Source: Heliocybe sulcata (taxonomy: Eukaryota; Basidiomycota; Agaricomycetes; Gloeophyllales; Gloeophyllaceae). From it: 64,000 bases of DNA. How positions within the stretch are numbered: the first letter of the stretch is position 1; the number at the start of each line of letters is the position of its first letter. The notes beneath the pieces were generated by a model. That model had not been told where the DNA came from. It saw nothing but the letters and a program-made list of their open reading frames with translations, and ran no database searches. Positions 33,690 through 45,403 of this stretch are shown here, in pieces. Location: NCBI GenBank assembly GCA_004369045.1, contig ML213511.1, positions 397,327 through 461,326 on the forward strand, given 5' to 3'. The position numbers and the translations under genes were made by a program.

Positions 33690-34150
33690 GCGGGACGCAC
33701 ACACTGATTACTTCTCCTAGTGGTAGCCCTGCAAGCGATCGGAGATCCGGACACTCATCGAGTGGCGTCCGTGGTCGCTTCCTTGCTGCAAAACCGATAT
33801 GGCTGGCGAGGGAGAACTCGCGCTACGTCTGGAGATTGCTAGCTGGCGCCACGGTGCATAACCTCTGGTGAAACAAACTCACGAATGCTCCCAGTGTCCT
33901 CGACTCTCCGCATATCCTCGGACTCGCGTGGGACCGGGCTGGAAGAGAAGCTCAGACGTAAGATGTTCTTTTCCGTCATTCCCGGTATCCTTGTGCTGAC
34001 CAGAATCCCGCTTACTCCAACCACCCCGAACTCTCATGCGTAGCATAGCGTCACTGTTACACAAGAACGGAAATACCAACAGATAGGCTTCGACCAAGGC
34101 CCTGAGATTAGCTCCCGTAGAACAATGCCAAATTATGTTATCTGGGCTGA
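33690..34150. repeat. Truncated C'-D junction piece between unit 3 and the P450
   Basis: This matches 44,550-44,760 (unit 5) in the same orientation and 12,400-12,620 (unit 1) inverted, for example around AGATCCGGACACTC and ACTCTCCGCATATCCT. It marks the edge of the repeated region upstream of the P450. No open gene. Confidence 0.5.
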
Positions 34151-34356
34151 CGACACGCGGATGGTCACAGCACAAGCGCCAACTGTGTTGCTCTTGGATC
34201 AACGTTCAACGTGGAAGACTTCGGCGCTCCCACCTGCATTCTTCGGCGACCAATACGTGCGCCGCAACGCAGAAACCTTCGCTCGGAAGCGCATCTGCAT
34301 GATTGTGCATGACTGCTATGTACATCTCGGAGGCCGAACCTTCCGAGTGCCCGTCG

Positions 34357-34364
34357 TATATATA
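34357..34364 (+). promoter_or_regulatory. TATA box of the P450 gene
   Basis: TATATATA, 48 bp upstream of the P450 ATG at 34,413. No CGG-N6-CCG site is seen in front of it. Confidence 0.5.
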
Positions 34365-34412
34365 GTGGGGGTCAACACCTAATATCGACAAGAAAACCCG
34401 TTCTTCACAACC

Positions 34413-36793
34413 ATGGCTCTCTCACTTTTCCAATCGGGACTTCTGGCAGCCGTCGGCTTTCTGCTATTGCACCGCTTCCGACACTTGTTCGTACGGGGAC
34501 CTTTGCATAACATTCCTGGACCGGCTTCCGCTTCCTTTCTTTCAGGTGCGAGCGTTTAGACTATTGTCATACCTGCACTCAGAGCTGGACGATGTAGGCC
34601 ATATGATGCAGCTATTCGACAGTAACGGATGGGACTTCCACCGCTCACTCCTGGAAAATTACGGATCGGTCGCCAAAGTCGCAGGCTTCCTTGGGGTAAT
34701 TTAACTTTGATCCATTGGCATTCACTTTCTAACGGCAATGCTCGTAGGAGGAGAGACTGTTCATTTCGGATCCTTTAGCTTTGTATCGCATCATCATCAA
34801 GGAGCTGCCTCAATGGGACGAGCCTCGGTTTTTCTATAAGTAAGCCTCTCGTTTCTCTACACTGCACGATAGCTAAACGCGGCACCAAGGTTCAATTACT
34901 TGCTATTCGGGGATGGGCTTACTGCTGCTGAAGGTAATCCGCCTCCCCTTCAGTGACAGCGGGCAGTAACGACGCGCGAATCTTCTCAGGCGAGGAACAC
35001 AGGAAACAGCGCAAGATGCTGAATCCGGTTTTCAGTGCGAAGCATCTTCGTGACATGGTTCCTATATTTCTCGATGTCGCATACGAGGTACCGTGCCCAT
35101 TTACTGGTGATTTACGTGTCCTCACGTGCAGTCAGCTCCGCACTGTTATCAGGAACAAGACAAAGGACGGTGCTACCGAGATCGACATGCTCGACTGGAT
35201 GACCAGGACTGCACTCGAACTTATTGGTAGAGCGGGCCTTGGGTACAGCTTTAATGTCATGCAAGATGGCAGCATCGACGAGTACGGGTCCTCCGTCAAA
35301 AGCCTATTGTAAGTGTTGCACATATTTATTGTACTGAATTAACCTGATGTGCGCCTGGTTTAGCCCAATTGTTTCGGACTACATGGCATTTGCCGACCTT
35401 CTCCCGGCGCTCATGAAAATAGGTTCTCCAAGATTTCGAAGGGCGGCGGTCGAGACGCTCCCTAGCAAAGGCATCCAGCAGATCAAGGAAAAGGTCGACA
35501 TCATGGAGAAGACATCCGAACGCATTTACCAGGAGAAACTCAATGCTCTGCAGCGCGGCGACGATGAACTCGCCAAACAGGTCGGCCGCGGGAAGGATAT
35601 TATGAGCCTGTTACGTACGCTCGAGCTCTTACCAAGTCCACGCGAGTGCCGTTGACACTCGCCTTTCGTTTAGTAAAGGAGAATCTGACAGCGTCCGAGA
35701 AAGACCGGCTGTCGGTATCTCAGGTTCTGGGACAGATGTCGTATGTGACTCATTTGCCCACTATGCGCGAGAGTCGAGCTGACATTGTGGAGCAAGAACG
35801 CTGATATTCGCCGCCATGGACACCACCTCGTCTGCGCTCTCCAAGATTCTGTATCTGCTCGCCACCCACCCAGAGGCGCAGGATAAGCTCAGGCACGAAG
35901 TGCGCCAAGTTCACGCAGCGGGAGAATTCACGTACGACACGCTGGAGAAGATGCCTTACCTGGAGGCCATATGTCGCGAGACTCTACGCCTGTTTGTCCA
36001 CTCCCTCCTTCCCGTTCTGCCTGTGCTGACACCCGCTCTACTCCCAGGCATCCGCCCGTCACGATGCTCAACCGGAGGTAGTCTCCGCCCTCCCTCCCCG
36101 TCCCACCTCCTACTCACTAAACACCTTCCTTACCAGAGCGACACAAGACACCGTTCTGCCTCTGTCCATGCCCGTCCGAGGCCAGGACGGGACACTCGTG
36201 ACCGAGATTCCCGTTCCGAAGGGCACGAGGCTCTTCGTGAGCATCCTGTCGCTCAACCGCAACAAGGCGCTCTGGGGCGCGGATGCATACGAGTGGAAGC
36301 CGGAGCGGTGGCTCGCGCCTTTGCCGGCTGAGATTACGGACTCGAAGACCCCGGGTGTTTATTCGAATATGTGCGTGTCGACGTCGGTGCGATGAGGGAT
36401 TGCTGACGAGTTTTGGTGTAGCATGACGTTCTCGGGTGGAGCAAGGGGGTGCATGTAAGTCGACGACTAGCCGGTGCCCCATCCGGCCTTTGAACTGACT
36501 GTCTGCGCGATTTTAGTGGCTTTAAGTTCTCCCTCCTCGAAATGAGTACGTCGCCCTCCTTGATACACACTTCCTCCCGGGCCTGATCTCGAACTTGAAT
36601 TACAGAGACCGTGCTCTCCGTGCTCGTCGAGACATTCAAATTCGAGCTCATCGAGGACATTGCCTGGGACATGAACTTGATTGTCGTCCCCCGCCCGGCG
36701 AGTGCACCTGCGGACGGCAAGTCGCCCTACCTTCCGATGAAGATCACGCTCGTGGGCGAGGGCGAAGGGGAGACGGAGAAGGTGGAGGCTTAG
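34413..36793 (+). CDS. Cytochrome P450 monooxygenase, 14 exons
   Basis: The protein is about 555 residues once 13 short GT-AG introns are removed. It begins with a membrane anchor (MALSLFQSGLLAAVGFLLLH) and a proline-rich hinge (HNIPGPASASF). Landmarks follow in order: I-helix FAAMDTTSS (about residue 325; Ala replaces the usual Gly of A/G-G-x-D/E-T-T); K-helix ETLR (about 382); KPERWL (about 448); and the haem loop FSGGARGCIG with Cys at about 484. The K-helix to haem-loop part is spread over several very short exons (10, 12 and 9 codons). As a class such enzymes use O2 and NADPH-P450 reductase at the ER to hydroxylate small molecules. The substrate cannot be read from sequence. N-terminal features resemble the large fungal P450 clans, but I do not assign a CYP family. 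It is isolated between inverted modules, and its 3' flank runs straight into a phospholipase B tail remnant. Confidence 0.92.
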
Positions 36794-36984
36794 TATACGT
36801 GGGCTCGGGAACCTGCAGAGGTCTCGCACTTGTATCGGACTTCAACTCTTTAAAATATAAAACCCATCTGTATGTTCTTACTACCGCTCTATTCCATGCA
36901 TCGTCGAGTCCTCAGGGCTTTCTGCTTAAGTACTCCGTACTCGAAACTCAGAACTCGACGTCCGCCAGCAAGTCTAAAGCGGGT

Positions 36985-37060
36985 TTTGCCGGAATTGCCA
37001 TGCACAGATATTGCTGGGTAGCCGACCGTATCATGATTAGCCTGTATAATTGAATGTTGA
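36985..37060 (+). pseudogene. 3' tail remnant of phospholipase B, unit 4 edge
   Basis: AGFAGIAMHRYCWVADR is readable here, and the following bases (ATGATTAGCCTGTATAATTG) match the DNA just past the phospholipase B stop in units 1 and 3. It lies about 190 bp after the P450 stop and marks the repeat boundary. Confidence 0.5.
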
Positions 37061-39002
37061 TGCCTATAATTCAAAGGCCTTGTTTGACTTCGTCGGATGT
37101 CAGACAATCTACGTTGTCCACGTCGAAGTATAAGGGAAAACGCGGCGCGTCATGTTGTGGTGACTAGCCTATTCCATACCGCTGGCTGCAGATCGCTGCA
37201 TTCATTGTATGGAAGCCATATAAATTCCATCGACTGAGATTGTGGCAGGACCTGGCAGGACAAGAGATCTATGAGCGTTTGTGAGGGTCAGTATCAATTG
37301 ATGGGTTCTCCGGCTATCACCTAATGAGTGCGTCGCGTGGCGAGCCGCGTCTGCAAACGGATACCATGCCATTCTCGTCGGAGTCGACTGCACCCACCGT
37401 CACATCCTTTGCTCTTTGCTCATACTTGACTAGCGCGTGGCTCGACTCGGACAATTGTTTTGAACTCGTATAGTCTCAGTGTCTTTCTCCTGGCGTCAGT
37501 GCAACAATCTGCAGGGCAAGGAGAACACCTCATCAACTCAACCCTTCGAACATCTTGCACTATCGCATCCATTGGAGACGACGAGCCCCTGCGGAAACTC
37601 GCTATAGGAACCAATAGGTTTCATCTCACGACTCCCCCCTAGTTGTCGTCCCTCAAACGTGCCGGGCGGTGGGTGCAAGGTTCCGGGAGATGAGGCAGTG
37701 GAGCTGGGAACGTCCGCGCAGAGAGGAGGAGAATGGGCTGTGATAAGTCTCATGCAAGCTCAATGTCCTCAGGCGAGCGCAAGATACCAACGATATGGTA
37801 GCCTGCCCCTTCGGGAGGCGTCTTGATGGATGGTGCGAGCTTCATGTCTGGACGGCGCAATGCAAAACATTTGGCAGCAGCCCTTGTGTAGCACGTTAGC
37901 CTGGGCAATACCGAACGGGTTCTCTGTGCCCAGAGATCAGAAAACAGATGATATCGGCCCATGCACTCACCCTGGTGGAATCGGAGCGAATTCAACTCAG
38001 CCATAGGGTTCCTGTCGAACCATCGCTCGGGACGTCTTGCCTCGGATTGGTGTAGTCTGGCACACACCTTGCGAATCACCAGAGAGATGCCCTGCTGGTG
38101 CTCCGATTATTTGGTCGATGCATAGGCGGAAGCAGTGGCAAGGTACCCACCGATTGCTGCTTCAAATACAACACTGGCTATCGCGCCGATAGAGCTTAGA
38201 AGGCAGCTGTTCGCTGTATACTCCCTCCCGTAACCTCCCAAGTTGGATGTCCCAATGCTCCCTTGTCCAGCTTTTGGGTCCTTGTCGTCCCGGCGAGCTT
38301 GAGACTGGTTCGGAGGGCCAAGGATTTCGCCTTCAAGATCGTTCACCAGTGGCAGGCCTGTCCCTCGATCACCTTAATCGTCGACTATTCTAGGTGAGCC
38401 TGTGGTCGATTCGCGCCCGGAGACTACGCTAGCCTCGCGCATAAAACATGCAAGAAGATAAACTCACCTGTCCTTCACGGTCGCTCTCTCTCCGTCGCCC
38501 CAGGCTATCCGAAATTGACTCGGGAGCCGTCAATGTGCGGATCGCGACCGCCATCCTGCCAACCGTCGTCTTCCATTGCTGCGACGTCTGAAAGGGTGCG
38601 TCGCTGCTAGCGCCCTAGTAGGATTTGCTGAGCGGGCGATCTTGAGAATGGTTCTGAGGCTCGTAGTCCGGCCCGAGCGGATGGATCCCTGGAGCCCGCG
38701 CGAACAAACGCCTTGGACGACATCTTTGACCTTCGTCACATCCGGGGATCTCGAACTGCAGTCCTAAAATAGTCGATAATCTTGTTCGTCAGCTTTCTGG
38801 CCGTCTGGTGGATGCAGAGGAAGTCATTCTGTCGGCAGTTGTTGTCCTGGCCGAACCACAGAGGCTGCAGGTGCCGGTGGCACGGACGCGATGTCCACCG
38901 AGGCGTACCTACGAAGCGCTGGGTAGCATTTGAGGCGAAGATTCGGCAATTTCTGGCGGTCATAGATCCAGAGGATGAGAGAGGTGCGCGATGTGGCGGG
39001 AA
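37061..39002 (-). pseudogene. Module C and its 3' flank, unit 4
   Basis: This is the best preserved C copy. On the minus strand an open frame reads SLILWIYDRQKLPNLRLKCY to ASVDIASVPPAPAAS, but it lacks an in-frame ATG. The ATG at 39,002 opens a different frame that stops after 14 codons. Later pieces are DVTKVKDVVQGVCSRGLQGS (38,739 on), a donor GTGAGTTT at about 38,465, LNDLEGEILGPPNQSQ (38,346), a hydrophobic patch IGAIASVVFEAAIGG, MAELNSLRFHQ, and FALRRPDMKLAPSIKTPPEG, AGYHIVGILRSP with a stop at 37,750. Whether an unseen upstream exon rescues the first frame is open. Confidence 0.45.
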
Positions 39003-39025
39003 CTCATTTCGCGCTGGTACTGCTT

Positions 39026-39037
39026 CGGCGTCTGCCG
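39026..39037 (-). promoter_or_regulatory. CGG-N6-CCG palindrome upstream of C, unit 4
   Basis: CGGCGTCTGCCG inside GCTTCGGCGTCTGCCGAGCT. Confidence 0.55.
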
Positions 39038-39328
39038 AGCTTCGATTGATGGACTGCAATGCCTCGTGTCTGGTTCTTGATGCGGTTTAGGCTCTTCTGA
39101 GGGTCTTCACTCGGTGGGAAGGGTGAACTCATGAGCAGTCGATTTATTCGGGATATTCAACAGGTGAAATGAACAGGCAGGCGAAGCTAAATGAATACGG
39201 GATCACTCTCCCCCTCACTCGGTGATATTGATTGTACAAAGAAACAAGAAATGAAGAAGAGAATTGGCTGAAGGTAGAAAGGAGATTCAATATCTCTTAT
39301 GATTCTCAAGTGGACACCAGGTGTCGAC

Positions 39329-40663
39329 TTAGTCACGGTTCATCCTGGCGCGCTCCCGCAATGCCTCCAATTCCGCTTTCTCCCAGGGGAGGAGGAGTGG
39401 CAGGACATGCTCCCCGATCACCCGACAATGCGTCGCACATTCTCGAAAGAGGGCCGCATGGCTCCTGACGGCGGCGAGCGTGATGAACGGGGGTGCTGGC
39501 GGGATACGAGCGGAGTGGCTTCGCCAGCCAATTTCGGTTATCTCAATGAGATCCTCATCGAGGATCCGGATGGGCTTCTTGCGAAGAACGACAGGTGTAG
39601 GAGCGAGCGTGGCCCGCGCCGTGGGCGAGAGGCAGCCTTCCTGCACAGACTCCTCGCCGTTGCTGACAGGACGTTTGACGGATTTCTCCTGGACGCCGGT
39701 CTTGCCCTTGGAAGGAACCGTGTTGGGGCCAAGGAGGGACAGCTGAGTGAGGTTTGAGTTATTCGTGGCGGCTGGCTGCGGACCGTCAAGGTCGGCAAGG
39801 GCTTTTAGGGTGATGGGTTCACCTTGCACCGGGCAGGAAGCCAGGCAATCGTTGACGTATGGTAGTGACGCCAGTTCCCGCCCCAAGCCCTCATGCTGTT
39901 CCAAGAGGTCAATATCGAGGACTGAGACGGCATCGTGAACCGGCGTTGATACGGGTCCCTCCTGACTGAGCTCCTCGAAAAAGTTGAATTCAGCACAGTT
40001 GAGCCACTCCGCCGTCTCGTCCCGTTCTGCGGATTTTTGTGCCGCAATCTTCAGCACGTGTGCGGTAGCGAATGGCTCGGCTGCAGATTCGTGTGAGGCA
40101 TGCAACCCATGGTTCGTAATTGATAACGCTTTCGCGAGCAACATCTAATTACAGAACTTTCAGTTATTGTTCGATGGCGCTCTGTATTAGCCAGGTCTTA
40201 CTTCGTCACCTGATCCTTTTCCCCTCTCTCGCCGCCGGTCAAGATCGAACTCGATCTTTTCCTGGGTCGTCTGGTGATCCGGGTGATCGGAAGCATATCC
40301 TATGCTTGGGAGGTGCGGCAGAGCCGTTGGACTGTTCTGAGGCTGGGTCACCAGCCTTATCGTTGGCGACTTCGCCTTATCACCGCACATCAGTCACCTC
40401 CTTCGGCTCTACCTCTTATGACCACTTACCGTCTCTGCCGGCACTGCGCCTCGTTCAAATCTATCTATGTGCTCTCTGTCTCGGTACGCATAGCCTCCGC
40501 TGAACTGGAAGCCGTGGGTTTCATCAATCATGTTGTCCGACGCGACGAGCGACCGAGGAGTGAACATCGCTGGGATGGTCGTTTGTGCAAGAACAGGATC
40601 GTGCATGGAAGCATGTTGACGCAATGCACTCGCTAGCCCGGATGTCATCGTGCTGTTGGCCAT
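39329..40663 (-). CDS. Gene B, unit 4: intact three-exon family member
   Basis: Exons (minus) are 40,663-40,430, 40,375-40,202 and 40,144-39,329, phase 0, for about 407 residues. It is closest to unit 1: exon 3 begins MLLAKALSITNHGLHASHES and shares the SAAEPFATAH and LLEQHEGLGRELASLPYVND blocks found only in units 1 and 4. The C-terminal domain reads LAPTPVVLRKKPIRILDEDL, EITEIGWRSHS and LLLPWEKAELEALRERAR. It lacks seven residues that unit 1 has after SQEGP, an in-frame difference. Units 1 and 4 thus form one subgroup, and units 2 and 3 another. Confidence 0.8.
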
Positions 40664-40762
40664 GAGGATGTTCGTCGTGCAAGAGAGTATAATGGTGAAC
40701 TGTGGTTACTGGTGGTGGATGATGGTAAAGATGATGGACGGATAACAACGCGCATCGCCCGA

Positions 40763-40792
40763 CCTTTTAACGGCCACCGCCGGCAGAAGCCG
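40763..40792 (-). promoter_or_regulatory. CGG-N6-CCG palindrome and TATA-like box, gene B unit 4
   Basis: CGGCAGAAGCCG at 40,781-40,792. GTTAAAAGG on the minus strand at 40,771-40,763, nine bases apart. Confidence 0.65.
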
Positions 40793-41051
40793 ATGTCGGA
40801 GCTAGGTCCTCGCTGTTCTGGGCCTAGAAAGGTATGTTTTTGCATGACATCCAACCTAATTCATCTCACAAATGGCTGGCTAAATAGCTAGAGGACGTTG
40901 GGAAATTATTGAAGCACGCATGACCCGAAGATATTGACTGAACCGCATGTCTATTTTACACGAATGAATGAAAGGAACATCGGCAATACCATGGACGGTT
41001 TACCCCCAAGGATCGCCAGACGCCAAAACGCGCTCTGGTATGCCTCTCAGA

Positions 41052-41772
41052 CTAATGCCGCTGTTTCTTCAGAGATCTAGCCGCGACTGCCGCGTACGAC
41101 TGGTGACCCTTGTGGCCAGAGTCCTCCGCTACGACCGTGGACGAATCCTCGTCGTCTTGTTCTTCGTTGTCCGCAGAAGTCTCGAGTGCAGGCACATGGC
41201 TATCGGGGAATACTGGCGACAGGTCTTGATCGAGTGTCTCGCCAGAGCCTTCAAGCTTCCGGTGTTCCCATGACGCGCGAGGTATATCACTGTAGAAACG
41301 GGATACTTTGTCTTGCCCTTCCTCTTCGTTATCCGGAAGGCTGTTAAGCTCGCCTCGCAGCTCCGACCACTGCCACTCCTCCAGAAGTGTATTCTCGCGA
41401 TGCCCTGCAAACGTGCCTTCGTTGAATGCGGCCGAGCCCTCGTCATTTTCTTCGTCCGTCCATGTGGCATTGCCCATGGTGGCGCCCTCCGGCTCGTTAT
41501 CATCAGAATTGTGGCGAATAACGGTGGTGTGGTGGAAGGATTTCGAGTGGTTGGTTGTTTGTTTTGTTTGCGGGCGAAACTAATAACCAATTCTTAGCTG
41601 ACTGCACCCGGAATACGCCATTTCTTGGGCTTACCTCGTCTGCGTGTGGATTGAAACGGCTCCGCCTACTGTCTTGGAACGCTCCATTTACCGTGGTGGA
41701 TGTATAGAATGGAGCTGGAGGCAACATAGACGTTATGCCAGCTTCAAAGATGGAGTCCGAGATCCTCGACAT
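41052..41772 (-). CDS. Gene A, unit 4: intact two-exon acidic protein
   Basis: Exon 1 is 41,772-41,635 (46 codons, MSRISDSIFEAGITSMLPPA). Exon 2 is 41,579-41,052 (175 residues plus stop), phase 0, for about 221 residues in all. Exon 2 includes FNEGTFAGHRENTLLEEW, LRGELNSLPDNEEEGQ, SDIPRASWEHRKLEGSGE, and an acidic tail with DNEEQDDEDSSTVVAED and SYAAVAARSLKKQRH. Relative to unit 3 all length changes are whole codons. The retained frame in two diverged copies suggests the protein is, or was recently, under selection. Function unknown. Confidence 0.75.
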
Positions 41773-41851
41773 TGGTGGTACGTATCAGTGGCGCAGTGGT
41801 GGCAGGAGGTAGGTGCTCGTTCTGACGTGCCCCCGCTCATATCCACGCCTT

Positions 41852-41863
41852 CGGCAAGGGCCG
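41852..41863 (-). promoter_or_regulatory. CGG-N6-CCG palindrome, gene A unit 4
   Basis: CGGCAAGGGCCG. The TATA position reads GGATATGAG on the minus strand, a weakened box. Confidence 0.6.
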
Positions 41864-41889
41864 GCGCCTGCACCTTCCTGACCTTTGTC

Positions 41890-42240
41890 CCTCCTTGCCC
41901 ATTGGGTTGTCCCTCTTGGACTCGCTAGACCTCTTCATAGCCAGCGCTGGGAGTATTTGTCTGTGTGCCACCCTGTGGGGATATGCTGCTCACCCGCCGT
42001 GTCTGCTCGTGTCACCTCCTGCTCTGTTTGCGCTTTCTTGTTCTTTTGGCTGCAGTCGCGCACCTGGAGTTATCGGGGTACTGTATACTCTGATTGTTCC
42101 TTACCGTGAATATATTCATCTGATCTGCTTACGTCCCTCTGCGACCTATGATGTTGTCGTCGTGAACAGCGCTGGCTGTGGCATCTGCTGTAGCACTGTC
42201 GAGCACGCCTTCAAGCTGTATCCGGATTTTATGCTCTTGA
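41890..42240 (-). repeat. Leader segment of unit 4 (inverted)
   Basis: Inverted match to about 1,400-1,740 of unit 1, for example around GATCTGCTTACGTCCCTCTG at 42,123. No supported gene. Confidence 0.5.
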
Positions 42241-43680
42241 CCATTGTCAGTCGGAATGTACATACGTGACTTAAGAATCCGCCTCTACACTCTTCTGTGA
42301 GGCATGGCGAATTCCTCTGTTATGGTGGCGCAACATGTGGGGCGTTACTCACTCCCAGGCATGATATTGATAATGATATTGAGCGGAGTTTCAATCCAGA
42401 ATAGGAAGGTTCACGTGGCTAGTGGCGACGCGGGAACTACCTTGCACAGAGCTTACAGAACGTGGAAACTGTTAAAAGACCTAAAGGACCTATAAAATAA
42501 TATACGGCGAGGGCTATAATACATTCCGTGACCTTCAGCTGGTCAGCGTGTGCATACCGTGCCTGCTGGAAGAGCAACAACGTTGCTGGAGCACGGCGGA
42601 TTTTGCCGAACTGACTTGGATAGTTCGTACTCCGCTCAATATCATAGGTGATCCATAGGACGCATTACACCTCGTAATAAAACGAGAAAAAAACTGGTAT
42701 AGTGTTTATAGCACCTTATGTATCTAATGGATGAAATGTATGAGGATAAGCTGTGTAACAGAGCTTCATAAGAGGCATTGCACTTTCAGCCACCCTTGAT
42801 ATCGAGCGGGGTTCTAACCGTGGGAAGCATCGTGTCCGCCCTCTCGCCTTCCCGCTCAGAGCACCTCGAGGAGAGCTATTGAGCGCCTTTCTAGTGATAT
42901 TGAGTGCCAGAAACATACTGTTGTACTTAGGCAGCTTATTTCTNNNNNNNNNNNNNNNNNNNNNNNNNNNNNNNNNNNNNNNNNNNNNNNNNNNNNNNNN
43001 NNNNNNNNNNNNNNNNNNCCGGTCGAAGACCGGGAGAAAAAAATGGAAATTAAGAATTATGGAATGCCTTGATCATATAGATTCTGAGTTCCTTAAAATA
43101 CCATGGTATTGCGAACTTGAAGGCGAGGTACTGAACACTACCAGTCGCAGTGGACTACATCCGGATATGCCACATGGCTCTTTGAGCCAATCCCCTTTTT
43201 CCTTTTTTCTTTTTCTTTTTCTTTTTATTTTAGTGCAGTGGTATCATTATCGTGCCCAACATGTGAGTGCTCGATTGTTCGATCGCATATATCAATACAT
43301 TTTTTTGTATCGTGGTGGCTCAGCTAAGGTGGAAAAGTCTCATAAAACTGTGTTTAGTTTGGAATGCGCAGTCACATATTTCTCATGTCTTATATGCGAC
43401 AGACTGTCATAGATGGAATGCAGTCTTCTCAATCTGCGTTTCATGGTGTGCACTCCACCAAGGACAGCACTGTAAGCAGAGTCGGGTGGCTATGGTATCC
43501 GGTCGGATGCCTGCGGGTCTAGAAAGACAACTTCCAGCATTAGGGATCCATCTGGTGCGGCCTGAGAGGACATTGAAGGTTGTATGGCCAGAGGAGCTGA
43601 CCTATCCGGCAGTTCCATCTCAGACGGCTCCAGTAAATCGTTGCCTTCCGCGTTAATTTATAAGAAATGATTGAGGTAGA
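42241..43680. other. Spacer with assembly gap and pyrimidine tract
   Basis: Bases 42,944-43,018 are N (75 bases). A CTTTTT-type pyrimidine run lies at about 43,193-43,232, and the sequence to 43,640 is more A/T-rich than its surroundings. No gene or module match is seen. Confidence 0.7.
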
Positions 43681-43689
43681 AGTACCAAT

Positions 43690-44460
43690 ACATTCTCCTT
43701 GGTGCAGCGTTCGAGGGCTGTGGAGTCGCGGCTAACTCCGGACGTCGGTTCCAAGTCATCCGGCAAGCGCCGAGTCCACATAGCCGTTGCCTTCTGTTTC
43801 CTGCACTGTGGGCGAGAGCCTGCACTGTGGGGCACGCTCGCTTCACCATCGACCATTGTATCTGCCTGCTGCTTTCTCCTCCTTGAATAGTCTGATCTGG
43901 ACGATGTACCAAACACGGAAAAGGATTTGGGCTATGGCTTAGGACACACGCACTGCAGAACACTCGCCGGACAATACTATCATTTCACCATCTTCCGCTA
44001 TGACATGCCGTGCACGTCGCTTGGACCATGTGGAAATTAGCCAAGGAGGTAATGGACTCCGTCTCCTGTTCTCACCGTGTCTGCACTTGTGGACGGGCCA
44101 AAACTGCGGGTGGAACGTCTTGGGAAACGGGAGAGATAGCCTGGGGATCTCTGCTCGTACGGGGCAAGAACGGCTGCGAAATGCATCCTGTAGACATCAG
44201 CTAAGGGCGAATACCAGACGGGCGTTGACAAGTACGTTCGTGGAAAGCTGGACGCCGCGATCCTGGCACCACCGTTTGCTCCGGACTTCAGATTGGACGG
44301 TGTCGAAGCGAATGTGTCTTCGCAGGACGGGATTTAGACGGTACTCCCCAGCGTACTTGCTCAGACCGACCCTCGATGCTCGCAGCGCAGGTTTCCTGCA
44401 GAGATTGATGTGAGGGCGCCTTGCGTCCATTCTTGCAGCCTGGAATATGCTGTCATACAA
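43690..44460 (-). other. Module D, unit 5 (inverted)
   Basis: The minus strand keeps the clearest D exon: from GATGCATTTCGC (44,200) it reads AEIPRLSLPFPKTFHPQFWP VHKCRH up to GTGAGAACAG, where units 1 and 2 are damaged. Upstream and downstream borders match units 1 and 2. The D-tail repeat follows to about 43,680. No domain is recognised. Confidence 0.4.
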
Positions 44461-44849
44461 GGTCGTGATCGCCTATCGGCGATTGAACCCTCCTCGTCAG
44501 CGTTTGGGCAGAAGTACTGGGAAGCACTCACCGATGGCCTCTCCTCCTGGGGTTCCTGACAGCAATCAGAGATCCGGACACTCGTCGAGTATCGTCCGCG
44601 GAAGCTTCCTTGGTGTAAAACCATACGCCGGGCGGGCGAGAACCCTCTTTGCGTCTAGAGATTACTCGCTTGTGTTACGGCGCATAATCTCGGGTAAAAC
44701 GAACTCACCTACGCTACCAGGGTCCTCGGCTCTCCGCATATCGTGATCCTAGTACTATCTGAGCTGCCCTCCGTCGCTACTGCTCTCGGCACGTTGGGTT
44801 ATGTGTGTGGGGCAATTTGTACTACGACGCACCTTTTCTACAGCAAATT

Positions 44850-45384
44850 TCAGGTCCCTAATGCTCCGAGTTCGCGCCCATCATCGTCTTGCCGTCCCAG
44901 CACATGAACCGCTCGAGAGTCATCCGTCCCATTGCACCAATTTTCGGGAGAAGACGTCCCCATCGTCTTCAAAAGAACGCCTTCCGACCTCGCGATCTTC
45001 CCCGATCTTGAAATGTTCTGTGTTGCCGTGCCCCGCACTTCAACGATTGGACCAATGGTTCCTTTACTTGCCATGGTCTTCGGAATCATTGGCCATGATC
45101 GAGCGACCCAATCGGCGTCCGGCGGGGCTGATATTGTCGTATGGTTCGCTTTCGACCACCTAGCCCCTGTAGATGCGGTGAGTATATCCGAGGATGCGAT
45201 ACAGAGGCGACTTGCATGAGACTCGCAGGCAATGCAGGTGGCGGTGGCACGGACGCGACGTTATCTAGAACCTGCCTGCTGAGTGCGCACTAGCTGGCAA
45301 TCAAATACGCTGTAGCCGATCGAGGATGTCTGGTCTATCTGGACGTGCAGGACGAAGGAACGGGGCGGTGTGGCGGCAGCTCAT
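44850..45384 (-). pseudogene. Module C', unit 5
   Basis: From the ATG at 45,384 the frame reads MSCRHTAPFLRPARPDRPDI. A long second exon-like frame ends at 44,850: ANHTTISAPPDADWVARSW, then SKGTIGPIVEVRGTATQNIS, RSGKIARSEG and LGRQDDDGRELGALGT. This second frame is the longest version of the C' exon, and contains the SRS.KIARS motif shared with C. The donor before it is of GC type (CATGCAAGTC), where unit 1 has GTAAGTC. Joining the two exons does not keep a single frame, so the gene may be broken or have another 5' exon. Confidence 0.4.
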
Positions 45385-45403
45385 CGCGTCCTTGCGCGGA
45401 TTT

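Noticed and set aside
43193-43232. CTTTTT tract as a possible satellite or CRISPR-like repeat
   Set aside because: A single short pyrimidine tract with no spacer structure. No CRISPR array is present or expected in a fungal genome.
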